NCBI GenBank assembly: GCA_035578905.1
Contig: JAQJVL010000290.1
Span: forward strand, 434,001-498,000
Length of the DNA: 64,000 nt
Reading direction: 5' to 3'
Source of the DNA: Stictocephala bisonia
Taxonomy: Eukaryota; Arthropoda; Insecta; Hemiptera; Membracidae
Part shown: piece after piece, positions 1 to 12,111 of the stretch
How positions within the stretch are numbered: the stretch's first letter is position 1
How the letters are laid out: every line of letters begins with the position of its first letter
Notes under the pieces: model-generated
Database searches by the model: none
Seen by the model: only the letters and a program-made list of their open reading frames with translations
What the model was told of the DNA's origin: nothing
Translations under genes and position numbers: made by a program

Positions 1-1564
1 TTATGGATATTTAAATATTAAGGGGGTTGGTCGAAACATGAGTTTTAGAACTGATTGACTGGAGAGGGCAACTGACTGCTTTGGCAACAGACATTACTAG
101 TATGCAAAAATAATGAATTTGTTTTGTATGGGTCGCAGATTGCATTAATCAGTACACGAATATTTTAAATAATGAGAGTCATGTTTCTGATAGGCAGTTT
201 CTGTTAGTAATAGCAGTTAAAATAAAAATTACAATATTACAGCAGTATTACTTATTATTATGGATAGGGAATTGGTTACTTCAAAGAGCAAGAAACAGTG
301 AGAATATTTTGAGTAAGTCAGTTATTTCGAGAATGATTAAGTAATTACGTAGTAATAAATATAATGTTTTCCAGCGTGAAAGCTCAACTTTTAAGGCTTC
401 AGACTTGGGAATGAGTTTGTCCAAGGTTAAAATCCCCTTAGACTGAGCTAACGGTCTGTAAAAAAAGTTAAAAAAGTTTCCGCAGGCCTATATAAACTAG
501 CGAGGAAAGGTTTTACCAAATACAATTAGTACTGTACCAATAACCAGGTTAATAAAAGATAATCATAGTAAATATTTACACTAATTGATTTTTATGGTGC
601 ATTAGTATCAATAAGAACAGTCAATATGGGTGTCTAAAGCATTTTTGGAGATGTCAATAACATCAATTATTAATATGAATACATATTAAGAATAGTCGAA
701 TCTTAAAACTATGCAACATTTTAACGAGTTTTTAATTTGTAGTGTAGTATGGAGTACGATTATTGTACTGGTATAATATTGAAATTGCATTCTACCGTAA
801 AACTATTCGAATCGTTATGGAATAAACATTTGCTGTTCTTGTTTTTATATTTATAAATGTATAAATATACAAACACAATATAGTTATACAGAATCTGACA
901 CCCGGAATTCTCTTTAAAAACACAGAAATACAGGAAGAATTTTGAATAGTTTTGTTAAACTTTGAATTTATTTAATGTACATATTACCATAAACATTCCA
1001 TGGTAGTTTTGCTTCTACTAAAAAGCGTAATTTAAATTAACAAATGCATAAAAAATGCGATGAACTTAAACATTAAGAACACCCTGTTAATAATACTTAA
1101 AGTTATAAGCTAGGAGTTAGAAGAAATGGCCGTCTATCTAAAACAACCTTGCTGTGGCCTAGGTAGAGCAATAATTTCGAATGCTATGCATTCCGTGACG
1201 TCACACTGTCATTACCAACGCCCACTCCCTGTATCCCATCAGGGACACGAGGATCAGCATTCATTCATCAACACAGGATATCATCACAACCTGTAATCAG
1301 CCAATCGATCATTAGCACTGAACTAAACACATGCTGCAGGAATTGTCCGGTGAAAGGGTTTCTAACAGAACATATTACCTCCACCATTAAATTTCTTACG
1401 GAATAACTATTCTCCTGATAAAAAAAGGATATGGCTGGAATACTTTATCATCGTTTAAGACAATGCAACAAATCACCTACTCCAACCCCTTGATGCGAGT
1501 GATCAGTCAAAATAAATAACACAGACACATCTTTGTAGGTGTATTGTATTAATTGTAATATATT
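1..1564. other. AT-rich non-coding DNA
   Basis: I see no supported gene here. The stretch near 430-460 read on the minus strand resembles a tRNA A-box region and may be a very decayed SINE. A TGACGTCA palindrome lies near 1197 at the left edge of a slightly GC-richer patch (about 1190-1340) that has no convincing open frame. Confidence 0.4.
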
Positions 1565-1625
1565 GCAGGGGGAGCTGGTGGCAAAGAGCTCTAAGGTACC
1601 TGAGCACAAGTTCGAGCCCTGGCCT
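1565..1625 (+). repeat. tRNA-like sequence, probable SINE remnant
   Basis: Bases 1608-1619 resemble a RNA polymerase III B-box (AAGTTCGAGCCC), and a GCTGGTGGCAAAGAGCTCTA stretch about 35 bases upstream is a plausible A-box and D-arm. The spacing fits a tRNA, but there is no pairing acceptor stem, so a functional tRNA gene is unlikely. A tRNA-derived SINE head is the best reading; its tail was not matched to the other SINE family in this window. Confidence 0.4.
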
Positions 1626-2279
1626 TGACTGGAATATTTATCAGTAATGTATACCTTATACCATACTGGTTCTTCCCCCTTACTCTATTTCAGTAAGTTA
1701 CTCAGACAGATCATATGGAATGGGGAGATCATCCATTTAAAAATTGACTGGGAAAAATAATGTCAGAAAGGATATTGGACTATTCATTAAATAAAAGTTA
1801 CCTATATATGATAAATAAAAGCTATAAAGTATTCTTCATAAATCATATTTCATACAAAAAGTATTTTATTAAAGCTAATTCTAGAAAAAATTAAAACAAA
1901 CATCACTACATAATTAGTGTATCATAAAAAAAATCGAGTTACCGTTTTAACAAATTAAAAAAGTTTGTAATGGTTTCAGTCTAATTTCATCACTACAGAA
2001 GTAATCTAATCTGCAGAAGTAGTCGCCGTATTACTTTATATCCTTTGAAAGAAAAGTTAAATACAGTACAAAATTGTGATTTAACGATTTTCTGAAAAAT
2101 TGTAACGTTTGCATAGTTTGTAAGAGCGTAAAAGTTACTACAGTAGTTTAATTGTTCATTTTTATTATCACAAAAATGATAATTAAATAAACTAATACTC
2201 AATACTTTTGTCAAAACAAATCAACATTTAAAAAATCAAAAAGTGAATGCACCAGTTATTAACTGCCATATTGAAGGAT

Positions 2280-2455
2280 CTACATTCCATGACCACAGTT
2301 CACTTTTTTAATTTGCAAACAATCTAGAGTATAAATATTTCATTCCCTTAACTGTTCCATAGGAGATGCTCATCAATACCCAGCCGTCATCGGGACGTGA
2401 CCTGGCAAACTGAACCCATCATCCCAAAAGGCAACTGAGGTTATGGTTCCAAACG
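2280..2455 (+). repeat. dispersed repeat, copy 1 of 2
   Basis: This stretch matches 5938-6100 in the same orientation. Shared landmarks in order are ACATTCCATGACCAC, a CATTCCCTT block, GTGACCTGGCAAACTGAACC, AAGGCAACTGAG and TTATGGTTCCAAA. Similarity fades on both sides. No terminal inverted repeat or coding frame was seen, so the element class is unknown. Strand is arbitrary. Confidence 0.6.
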
Positions 2456-2528
2456 TTGGTATACGTCCAATATCGAAACTATCTCTTCACACTGTTAAGT
2501 GGGTTATGGAGATAATTTATAACAACTC

Positions 2529-2822
2529 TTAAGTAAATAAGGTGCAAGGGATTGCTCCTGGGACAGCTCCAAGGCTAGTTTGGATGATCAGAGATCGAAA
2601 CGTGATTCTGTAGACATTGAGAACGTACCCACGGCCTTGTAGTGTTACCTCTTCGTCTACATCCGTTGACACTGCCTTCTGTATCTCCGCTCGAGCACTC
2701 TTCATGTCACAGCAGACGACACCTTGTTCAACCCATGATGTCACCCAAGGTCGATTTGTATCAGCAGTTAAATAAAAGTTGCTATGAAATTGTACTTTCA
2801 TGTCTGCTACTCCACTGAACAT
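2529..2822 (-). CDS. unrecognised 97-codon open frame
   Basis: I do not recognise this protein. The frame is GC-richer than its surroundings, starts with ATG at 2822 and stops at 2529. The middle part (about residues 25-75) has mixed charged and hydrophobic composition with few low-complexity runs, including DTNRPWVTSWVEQG and VSTDVDEEVTLQGRGY, which looks more protein-like than the other short frames nearby. It shows no signal peptide, transmembrane run or known motif. On the minus strand the upstream flank is a TA-repeat region. It could be an exon, a transposon fragment or chance. Confidence 0.2.
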   Translation of the reverse strand: MFSGVADMKVQFHSNFYLTADTNRPWVTSWVEQGVVCCDMKSARAEIQKAVSTDVDEEVTLQGRGYVLNVYRITFRSLIIQTSLGAVPGAIPCTLFT

Positions 2823-3572
2823 GGCCTCTGGTGACTTATAATATATATATATATGGTGACTTATATTTATATTTTAGCATACATATTATAGACCTTGCTG
2901 TTTATCTGGTGACTACTGACTCATACAGATTGGATTGTGACTAATGGCTGTGTAATTCAGTTAGCACAGTAATATGAGAAGTATTAAAATAATTCACATG
3001 AATACTAAAAGAAAGGATAAATTTTAAATTGTTCCCTAAAGATTACACATACCTGCCACCTCACTGTATTCGATTCAATGAGAACAACGATACATTCGGA
3101 TATATAATAAAGCTCTATTTTTGAGCGTACCATTTTAAACTTAATCTTTTATGTAAAATATATTATATAGAGCCCACTGAGATCATATGTGAATTTTACC
3201 CTCTGATTTTTTTTTCAAATAAAGTAACCATTGTTCTACTTTTATTTATTTATTTATTTTTATTACTAAACCAAAACCAGGTATATATCATGCTGTAGGG
3301 GTCATACGAACCCTACATAATACCCCTACGAACCCCTACATAAATATATAATGTAGTCATACTTATCCCATAAAGTAGGTGAACATTAAAATATATATGT
3401 TAAAAATGAGTTAATGATATGTGTTAAAACAAATGTTAAAAAATGTAAACATGAGTTGTTTTTGAATGATGTATTGTTTAACTTTTAAATACTAAAATCA
3501 AAATAACACCGGCGTCTGCTACTGATAAACGCGTTGCCTGGTGGCCAAGCTGAGAACTGACATCATTCTTGT
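2823..3572. other. AT-rich spacer with simple repeats
   Basis: A short (TA)n run lies near 2841-2856 and a (TTTA)n-like run near 3240-3260. Around 3298-3345 a CCCTACA-containing segment is partly duplicated. No gene is supported. Confidence 0.4.
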
Positions 3573-3691
3573 GTTTGTGGACGTACGGACAGACGACAAC
3601 CGGTCTTTTGTTAGTCGACGAAGTTGCAAGTAGTTCCAAAGCCAACACCAGGTAGAAGGTCTGAGGCTCGGCAGTGAAAAAAATATTCACT
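3573..3691 (+). repeat. diverged single copy of the 28-kb tandem unit
   Basis: The sequence aligns over about 118 bases with the 115-bp unit repeated at 28076-28426. Shared blocks include ACGGACAGACG, GTCTTTTGTTAG, GCAAGTAG followed by TTCCAAAG, and ACACCAGGT/ATACCAGGT, then a GAGGCTCG block and an AATATT-rich end. The minus-strand frame over both loci gives related residues (LVLALELLATSS versus LVLTLELLLATPS), but no protein family is recognised. The same repeat family sits singly here and as a trimer at 28 kb. Confidence 0.65.
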
Positions 3692-3880
3692 ACTGAAGAC
3701 CATTGCTAGTATATTTTATTAGCACAATCAGAGGTGTTTTACATTTACATTTATAACAGTGTCAAGTTAGTTTTACTATAGATTATGAGTATCCTAGACG
3801 ACTTATTACTACTACGTATTCAAATGTCGAATAATGTAAAAATTCAAAGTGCAATGTAAATGTTTATATGTTACTAGCAT

Positions 3881-3979
3881 ACGTTTACCTTCCTTAGTTC
3901 ACAGGGATTCACAAAAGAACCCCTTTCCCCTACAAATTAGTTCTTTTGTGAATCCCTCTGGTCTGATGAAGGTAAACGT
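3881..3979. repeat. 99-bp hairpin with 40-bp arms
   Basis: Arms 3881-3920 and 3940-3979 are inverted copies matching at 35 of 40 positions with no gap, separated by a 19-base pyrimidine-rich loop. The inner 18 bp (AGGGATTCACAAAAGAAC) and outer 12 bp (ACGTTTACCTTC) pair perfectly, and all mismatches fall in a 10-bp middle block. The size would suit a microRNA precursor; a short MITE is the alternative. No target duplication was identified. Confidence 0.7.
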
Positions 3980-4194
3980 GATTTGCCAAAATCGATCACC
4001 ACAGTAGTTGTACATTGTGTACTTACAATATTATAAATGTCTGTTTATGATTATATGCCGAATATGATAGTGGTTATATAGCCTTATAGATCGTAACACT
4101 TAGGTTTATTTACATTAAATAGCTGATTTTAAATTTTGTTTGAAATCCTAAACTATTTTTACGGAAAAAATACATTTTTGGTATTGAAAATAGT

Positions 4195-5345
4195 AATTAT
4201 GCAACCACCCACCCATACAAGTAGTGGTGAGGGCCCTCCCACGCTCCCATTCTCGTACTGTATCAATGATCCACTCACCCATATACGTAATGGTGAAGAC
4301 CCTCATACGCACCCATTCACGTACTGTTTTATTGATCCACCCATACACGTAGTTTGATGACCCTCCTACACCCCCATACACGTACTGTATCCACTGATCC
4401 ACCCACCGATATACGTAGTGGTGATGACCCTTCCACACTTCCATTCACCTACTGTATCACTGATCCACCCACCGATATACGTAGTAGTGATGACCCTTCC
4501 ACGCTCCCATTCAACCTACTGTATCACTGATCCACTCTCCGATATACGTAGTGGTGATGACCCTTCCACGATCCCATTCACCTACTGTATCATTGATCCA
4601 CCCTCCGATATACGTAGTAGTGATGACCCTTCCATGCTCCCATTCTCGTACTGTATCACTGATCCACCCACCGATATACGTAGTGGTGATGACCCTTCCA
4701 CCTTCCCATTCACGTCTCTATTATTGATCCACCCATACACGTAGTCTGATGACACTCCTACGCCCCCATTCACGTACTGTATCACTGATCCACCCACCCA
4801 TATACGTAGTGGTGATGGTCCTCATACGCTCCATTCACCTACTGTATCACTGATCCACCCACCGATATACGTAGTGGTGATGACACTTCCACGCTCCCAT
4901 TCAACCTACTGTATCACTGATCCACTCTCCGATATACGTAGTGGTGATGACCCTTCCACGATCCCATTCACCTACTGTATCATTGATCCACCCACCCATA
5001 TACGAAGTGGCGATGACCCTTCCACGCTCCCATTCAACCTACTGTATCACTGATCCACCCTCCGATATACGTAGTAGTGATGACCCTTCCACGCTCCCAT
5101 TCACCTACTGTATCACTGATCTACCCACCGATATACGTAGTGGTGATGACCCTTCCACCCTCCCATTCACGTCTGTATTATTGATCCACCCATACACGTA
5201 GTCTGATGACCCTCCTACGCCCCTATTCACGTACTGTATCACTGATCCACCCACCCATATACGTAGTGGTGATGGTCCTCATACGCTCCATTTAACGTAC
5301 TGTACCAATGATCCATCCATCCATATACGTAGTGGTGGTGCAAAC
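4195..5345. repeat. 66-bp minisatellite, 18 copies, with longer-range duplication
   Basis: The core TATACGTAGTGGTGATGACC recurs with GTAG anchors at 4221, 4287 (as GTAA), 4349, 4415, 4481, 4548, 4614, 4680, 4741, 4806, 4871, 4938, 5004 (as GAAG), 5071, 5137, 5198, 5263 and 5329. Spacing is 61-67 bp. A shorter variant with CATACACGTAGTCTGATGA occurs at 4741 and 5198 and, more diverged, at 4349, which shows that blocks of six to seven units were copied together. Because 66 is divisible by three, several overlapping frames stay open on both strands; they are not genes. Confidence 0.9.
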
Positions 5346-5937
5346 ATAAAAAAGAACTTTTTAAGGGCACGAATTTGGTTTTAAAAGATTATTCACCTCT
5401 AATATGAAAAATTACTTGTGTTCGATGTAGAGTAAGTGAACATTTATCTCTTTTTTTTTTAATAGTTTTGTATTCTCTCACAAAAATTCTCTTTCCTGTA
5501 AACTAAACAGTATAACCTTTATTCTTACGTATAAAAAACTAAATTAAATTACCTAATCCAACTCATATGTTCTCAAGACAGTATCCAGTGTGTAAACTGC
5601 TAGTAAGAAGCGTTTGGTCTAGCCAGACAGATGGAAATAAGGCAATAATAACTATAACTCTGAGTGGTAAAACAACATTGTTATAAATCATTAATTGTAC
5701 TATCACTCATTAAAATTAAATAATCATTTAACTTAACATTTTCTTCAAATGCATCCTCTGTACATCTGTAATAAAACCACATTTATATCAACCTTGGCCT
5801 AATTTCTTTCTTTTTCATATCTCATTCCTGATATTTGTCAGGTGGTTCTCCTTTTCACACCCTATATCAAGCACTGATTAATTTAACAATTACAAACTTA
5901 AAGTTAATTAAACAAGTTGGTATTATATTTGTGAGAT
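5346..5937. other. AT-rich spacer
   Basis: Non-coding sequence between the minisatellite and the second copy of the dispersed repeat, with a T-run near 5451-5460. Nothing else was recognised. Confidence 0.4.
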
Positions 5938-6100
5938 AAACATTCCATGACCACGATTCGTTTCTTATTGTGCAAAAAATGTGGATAAAATATTCCATTC
6001 CCTTCACTTTTCCATAGTGGATACTCATCCATAACCAGTCGTGACCTGGCAAACTGAACCCACAATCCCGAAAGGCAACTGAGTTTATGGTTCCAAATGT
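5938..6100 (+). repeat. dispersed repeat, copy 2 of 2
   Basis: Partner of 2280-2455 in the same orientation. The best-conserved part is GTGACCTGGCAAACTGAACC through TATGGTTCCAAA. The two copies differ by many substitutions and small indels, so the family is old. A short minus-strand frame across it is probably a by-product. Confidence 0.6.
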
Positions 6101-6294
6101 TGAGTCTTACAATATATCACCGCAAAAGTATAGTTGCAACGCATTTTAGAAAAACTCCATAATATGTAGGTTACTACAACAGTATATGGTTAAGCACATT
6201 TGTGGTAAATGTTAAGTTACGATACGTTAGTTACGATACGTTGGGGAAAATTAAGTGAACATTATTTTACTGACACAAAAATTCTAAAAATTGG

Positions 6295-6345
6295 TGAATT
6301 TAGGACTAAAAAGTCCTCTCTTATTCCTAACTATTATTACTGTAA
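6295..6345 (-). repeat. retrotransposon 3'-end remnant with hairpin
   Basis: Contains GGACTAAAAAGTCC (6303-6316), a 5-bp stem with an AAAA loop, followed by TCTCTTATTCCTAAC. The arrangement matches 53364-53480 and, reversed, 39620-39670, and is analogous to the 3' end of the retrotransposon ending near 46.06 kb. It is therefore read as the extreme 3' tail of a minus-strand CR1-like copy. The rest of that copy is not recognisable. Confidence 0.45.
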
Positions 6346-7868
6346 TGTAAATAAGAGTAAAAAAGCAGAGCAATATTTTGGTGTTTAAAATAAATACTTT
6401 ACAAAATAATGAAACTATTAAAGGGAAATTCAACAAATTAAATTTAACAGATATTTATACTAATATATAAAGAAAATAAAAAACTGAACAATTAAACCTT
6501 CATTCATTATTTCCGTCAGAATACACCTAGTACATAATATGCCACTCACACCACGAGGCCCGGAAAAGAACCACAACTGCCACTCAAAACCGATCGCACC
6601 GTTCAACACCTCTTTGTCGGCAAGTTGTAAGAAATTATTGTATAATAAAGAATAACTTAGATAACTTACATGAGTAGGGACATTTCTATCAAAGAAGAAA
6701 GAATAGAAAATATACTTTAAGATAGTACAATTTTTATTATATTTAGACTTCATCACTATAATTGAAGTCACATCTTTGTTTAAGTACATCCTTGAATAAA
6801 TGTGTAAATCCAAGTCGGAGAATACTACGACATCCTGTGACACCAGCTGCATTCATGTAGGCCAACACAGTCACAATAGGCAGTACCATCTTGACATTTA
6901 CCACCTCTACGCCTATGACTGTAACAGGCTGATGATGTCGAATGTGGTTCAAGAAGTCATCAGCCTATGGACCATTACCGATTTGTCCTGCAAGTGCCGC
7001 TCCGTGAGGTTAATGATCCTTCGTTAATTCAATGTTCCTATTAGCGCCCAACTGACTTCCGTGGCTGGCTACAGTCATCAGATTCCCTACGGTCCACTGG
7101 GGTTGAACAGGTTAACTCTACTGTGGCCAAGAAGCAGTAGTAACTATCATCAGCTGTATAACATACAGAACTTTGATGTTGAGAAATGAAATAAAGTTGA
7201 AAAAACAAACTTAAAAAGACATAAACTATATTCAGTGTATGTCTGCAGTTACAATCCCTTTACTCCTTAGGAATATAAACTATTTAATATTGATTTAAAA
7301 TTGAACATAATTTATTTATTGAAGTTATTAGTTAGTTAGAACAAAATATAATGTGTAAATGGTTATCAGATACTATATTCACCTAATTACATTTATCCAT
7401 ATTTGCTTAAACAACATTATTTATTTATAAGATGGAAGATACATTTATATATTTTTAAGGCCAACCATGAACTGGTGTGTCTTCAGCTATGGTGAATGAT
7501 TTAATTCTAGCTGCATTAAATATGATGAATTGATATAGACAAAAGTAAAATTCTAAAATCTGTCAACATTCTGATTTTTTATCAGCACATTAACAAAAAA
7601 CAGTATTTGTACAAAAATTTAAAATGTTGGACTTAAATGCCAGTTTGTAGGAACACTAATTGACGCAATATTTGTTTTTTAGAAATGCTAGGAGTTAACA
7701 TGGCCAACTAATGCTACTGAACAATGTCCATTAGTAGGTTTTAATCCCCCATACCATCCACGCTACTTCAATAACCTTTAGTCACTCTTAACAAATACAG
7801 TCCTTAAAACAATAAAAGCAAAATTCCCATTTACGGTACTACACAGGATGTACATATTTATCAAAATA
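6346..7868. other. non-coding DNA with a moderately GC-rich patch
   Basis: Between about 6530 and 7140 base composition is more balanced. Overlapping short frames exist on both strands (6460-6852 and 6743-6952 minus, 6800-7027 plus), but none has a recognisable domain or clear splice sites. I cannot tell whether this is a decayed transposon or an exon. Confidence 0.3.
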
Positions 7869-8185
7869 CTAACAAGGCTTTACCTTAACATCCTTGACTA
7901 GTAGAAGCAAGCCTACCGTTTTTGGAGACACACTGTGTGTGGAGTAGCGACTGTTTAGTTCTCGGCCGTGGATATGCAATTTGGTTATCGTACAGTTATT
8001 ATATAGTAGGCCTACTCATTTCAATGTCTTTCGTGTTCGTTCCCGTGTTCGTGTGTTTCTGTAAGTTTTTTTTTTTTTTTAATGGTGACGAGTCCAACTG
8101 GAGGATGCCTGATAATGGAGCTGTGTCACCAAAACTGGTAGCCTTGCTTCTACTAGTCAAGTATGTTAAGATAAACCCTTGTTAG
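7869..8185. mobile_element. 317-bp MITE with 49-bp terminal inverted repeats
   Basis: Left terminus 7869-7917 begins CTAACAAGGCTTTACC; right terminus 8137-8185 is its inverted copy, with 45 of 49 positions matching. The element is flanked by TA at 7867-7868 and 8186-8187, as expected for Tc1/mariner-superfamily insertions. The interior carries no transposase. An 87-codon plus-strand frame at 7922-8185 runs through a poly-T stretch into the right TIR and is not a gene. This is a non-autonomous element mobilised in trans; the source transposase is not in the window. Confidence 0.85.
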
Positions 8186-9924
8186 TAATTTGAGCAAAAA
8201 TCTATTAAATTCGCCTACAGTTTGGTTTTGTAGTAGGTATAGTAAAAAATCCACTCAACCTAACACTGACGTACCGTTCAGTAAATATTCATACCCTGTA
8301 TTTAACCGTTATAATTACAAAATCGAGTATGTGACAACCTCTTTTCTTGCTCCTACTCAATACTCTTGAGTTTTTTGAAAATTCAAACCAGTTAAAATCT
8401 TTCCTAGACGATCTTTAACTATTATATTTAACCACATGTCAACCACTCCTGAGCCATTCATAATTTAAAATCAAATAATCGAGTACGCAGACCTTGAAAT
8501 ATTAATCAGGCCACTGAAAGTAACCTCAAGAGATAGACCAATAATCGAATTCTTACTGTATTTGAATTACAACTGCAATTTTCAAATATTCCTTCGGTAA
8601 TTGAATCATAATTGACACGACTTGGTGGACTAATGCATGCTAACAAGCTGCTGTAGGGTGAATAAAAAAATGCTTCGATTATAATCTAAACTATCGAGAT
8701 ATCTCCAGGTCAAGGCACTTTGTAGCTGCCATATACAGGCGTGGTGTCACATTACATAGATAGCGATCTTGGAATGGTAGCAGTCGAGGAAGTAAACGAT
8801 GCAGTTACCACAAGAACTGTGATTGGACAACCTTGTCTGTCCGGAATCATGAAATGAATTAATACTATGGGAAACGTTCAACTCGTATAAGGAAGGTGGC
8901 GGTAAGGGTTAAATGGGAGGGGAGGGTCAAAACTTAAAGTAATTTTAGTACGGAAAGAAGAATGTTTGTTAGTTTGTCTGTTATGTGATACGTGTACCGA
9001 ATAGGGCGTTTTTATAATGTGAGGATATATTTCAGGAACTGATTCTATGGGCCAAAATAAAGAAAAAATGTCCTTTAAAGTTATATCTTTAAATGCTTAT
9101 AATATCAGATATCCGCAATTGTTTAGTAAATAATTTATGCCTGTAGAATGACTAATCCAATTGAGTTGAATATTCGTACACTATTCAAAGGTAGAGGTCT
9201 GTATATACTCCAGCTTCCTCAGTAATTGGGCATTTGCCATGTTGTAGTAATTAAAACTAGTTAATTTTCTTAACTTGAGTTACTTTATTATTATAGTCTA
9301 CATTTTACATTAAGTAGTATCACATTATTTTGAAATTATTTTATTTTTATCTTGTACTGTATAAGTTAATAAAATCATTTGCCGTATTATAGAATTTATT
9401 TATTATTGATTAATAAATATTTCTATATGCATTATTGTAATAGTAGATTTTACAAAAAAAAAAAAAAAAATGTCTTACTTTATTGTTTCCAAATGGTGGC
9501 CATATTTTTTAAAAGTGAAATAAATTGAAATCTGAGTTATTTAGAAAAGAATAACTTTATATAATCCGTCCAATTTCCAATCCAATTGTGTAACAGTTAA
9601 CATATTTTCTCTTTGTGTCCTTTAAATTTATTTATTATTCTAGTTTTCTTAAATTTTAAATCTTAAAAAGCAATGTTTAAGCCTTTAAATGGGTTACTAC
9701 TTCATTACTTTATATAAGAATAATTTCAATAAAACACTTAAATTTATAAAGAACCAGCTTATTTTATTCATTGTTGGTATGTATAAGCTGTAGTTAAACT
9801 ATTTAGTAAAAGACAAAATGGTGGATTACTGAAATTTAAGCATTTTAGGACGCTCTTTTAGAGGTTTTTTTTCTTTATTTATACAGTTGGGCAATCTGAT
9901 ATCGTTTAGATGAACAGCTCTCAA
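8186..9924. other. AT-rich non-coding DNA
   Basis: Mostly AT-rich sequence with an A-run near 9455-9471. A slightly GC-richer interval at about 8700-8940 holds no supported frame. Confidence 0.4.
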
Positions 9925-10251
<327 letters not shown>

Positions 10252-10461
10252 ATAGGTCTAATTTTTAGAAGTGTCACGTTAAGAATATTCTAATGTGATA
10301 AAATATACCTTTGCGCTAAAGTGGATGAGGCGAATACAAATTATAGTAAATGATATGGTAGAACTATTAAATACATTCTGGAAGAAAGTATCAATCATAT
10401 AGTGTTATAGCTACTCTAATAGAGTAAATAAATTAGATAGTCACACCACAGTATAAACCAT

Positions 10462-10537
10462 AAATAACGGTGAAGATTAGATACTCCAGATTGTACCAAA
10501 TAGAGCAAATTTAACAGCAAGTAATTCACCGTTATTT
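10462..10537. repeat. 13-bp inverted repeat around 50 bp
   Basis: AAATAACGGTGAA at 10462-10474 is exactly inverted at 10525-10537. It may be the ends of a tiny element or chance; no target duplication was seen. Confidence 0.5.
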
Positions 10538-10675
10538 GTCGTTTGTTAATTTCTTTATCTTTCCGTTTAAAAACTACAAAAGGCAGAATTGTTTACTTCC
10601 GGTGTAATATGATATCAAGATGGTGGTGATTTTAAACATACCACCGTGGTTAATCTCTGTCACTGTTGTATATGT

Positions 10676-10714
10676 GGAGTCCCGCCGGGAAACGTGCTGG
10701 GACCCATGCTATTT
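10676..10714 (+). pseudogene. isolated reverse-transcriptase motif fossil
   Basis: Thirteen codons read GVPPGNVLGPMLF, which closely matches the conserved non-LTR reverse-transcriptase motif [13 protein letters not shown] (the intact form is visible at 47.2 kb here). The surrounding 64-codon frame (10646-10840) does not continue with the expected catalytic YADD region, so only this piece is recognisable. It is most likely a remnant of an old plus-strand retrotransposon; the shortness leaves room for coincidence. Confidence 0.4.
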
Positions 10715-10840
10715 CCTCCACCTGTCACGGCAGAGTTAACCAGTTCCTCCTCCTCCATGACAAATTGGCCTGTCACTATTACTTGCACAGTGACTGCAGT
10801 CACGGGAATGCAAATCGTAGATTGTAAAGCTGTCCACTGA

Positions 10841-12111
10841 GTCATATTAAAATTGTAGATGTTTGACCTTCTACCACGCAGCCAGGGGGAAAAACACGGC
10901 CAGGTTTCTACTTATCTGTCATTAAATACATATTGCCTGTCGCAAATTACAAATATCTAAAATATAATGTGGTAATAATATAGCTGTATATAATTATAGG
11001 AATTACTGGTTGAAATTACCTTGTAAAATGATAAACCAGTGGAGAGTTTTTGTACTTGTAATATAGTTGTTGTTGAAAACGATATTTATGAGTAATTATT
11101 TCAATTGTCTTTTTGTAGTTCTACTTTCCTTTTCAAACATTTCTTGTCATTTCTAAGGTGGGGAGTATTTTTTTAATCAATGAAAAAAACAATCGCGAGA
11201 ACCTTGATTAAAAAGCAACTACTCAAACTAGCACTTTGTATTCACAAGTTACGTGCTGTGCACAACAATAAGAGTGGTGGTTTTAATTATTGTTGAAATT
11301 TATTGGGATTCTAAAATAACCTTCTAAGCTATTCTAGTGGTGTTATGAGTTTAAAAAACAAAATTATACCACGTAATTTACTACGAATAAGTGTGAAATA
11401 AATACTGATTTACACGTGTCAGGATATGTGCACTTCAGCAACTACCATGCACGTACAATATCAAACAGAAACAAGGGGATACTTACTAGAAGGTCGCCCT
11501 CAACTTCTGAGGAAGGGGTTTAAGTTTTAATATTTCTGATTCCTGTTAGTGAAACAATATTTTTGTATTTATTATTGTACCATATACTTTAACAGGAGTT
11601 GTAAAACAATACATATTCTAAGTTATAAGGTTATTTAACATACATATATTAATATACATTATATTGATTAAAACTATTATTCAATCCAACTTAATTTGTG
11701 CTAGGATATATATCAGTTTAAATGCACTAAACTGAATTTAAATTATCTCAGGAATGGAAAGGATTTCTTTTAGGATTTTTTTTATTAAGAAGAAAATGTA
11801 ATCTATTAATATTTGGCCTAATCATCATAATATAATATATTTACTGTCTTAACAAACAAATAAACGATGTAGTAAACCTCAGTATTCTTTATGTCACTCT
11901 TCATAAAGGAAAGTTGTTTAAATATGTTAAAATTATAGAGGATCGTCCAAATAAACCATGTATACTTTGGTAATATCTGGGAATTACTCAGGTATAAACT
12001 CAATTCAAGTGTGGCATTCATCGTATTAAATCATTAAACAGGATTTTAGTTTGTATTTTATAAGAAAAATGTAAATCAACATTTTGTTGAATTATATTTT
12101 TTAACTTGACT
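10841..12111. other. AT-rich non-coding DNA
   Basis: No gene, tandem array or transposon terminus was recognised in this interval. Confidence 0.4.

Noticed and set aside
4136..5201. Several plus- and minus-strand frames of 71-108 codons
   Set aside because: Artefacts of the ~66-bp minisatellite.
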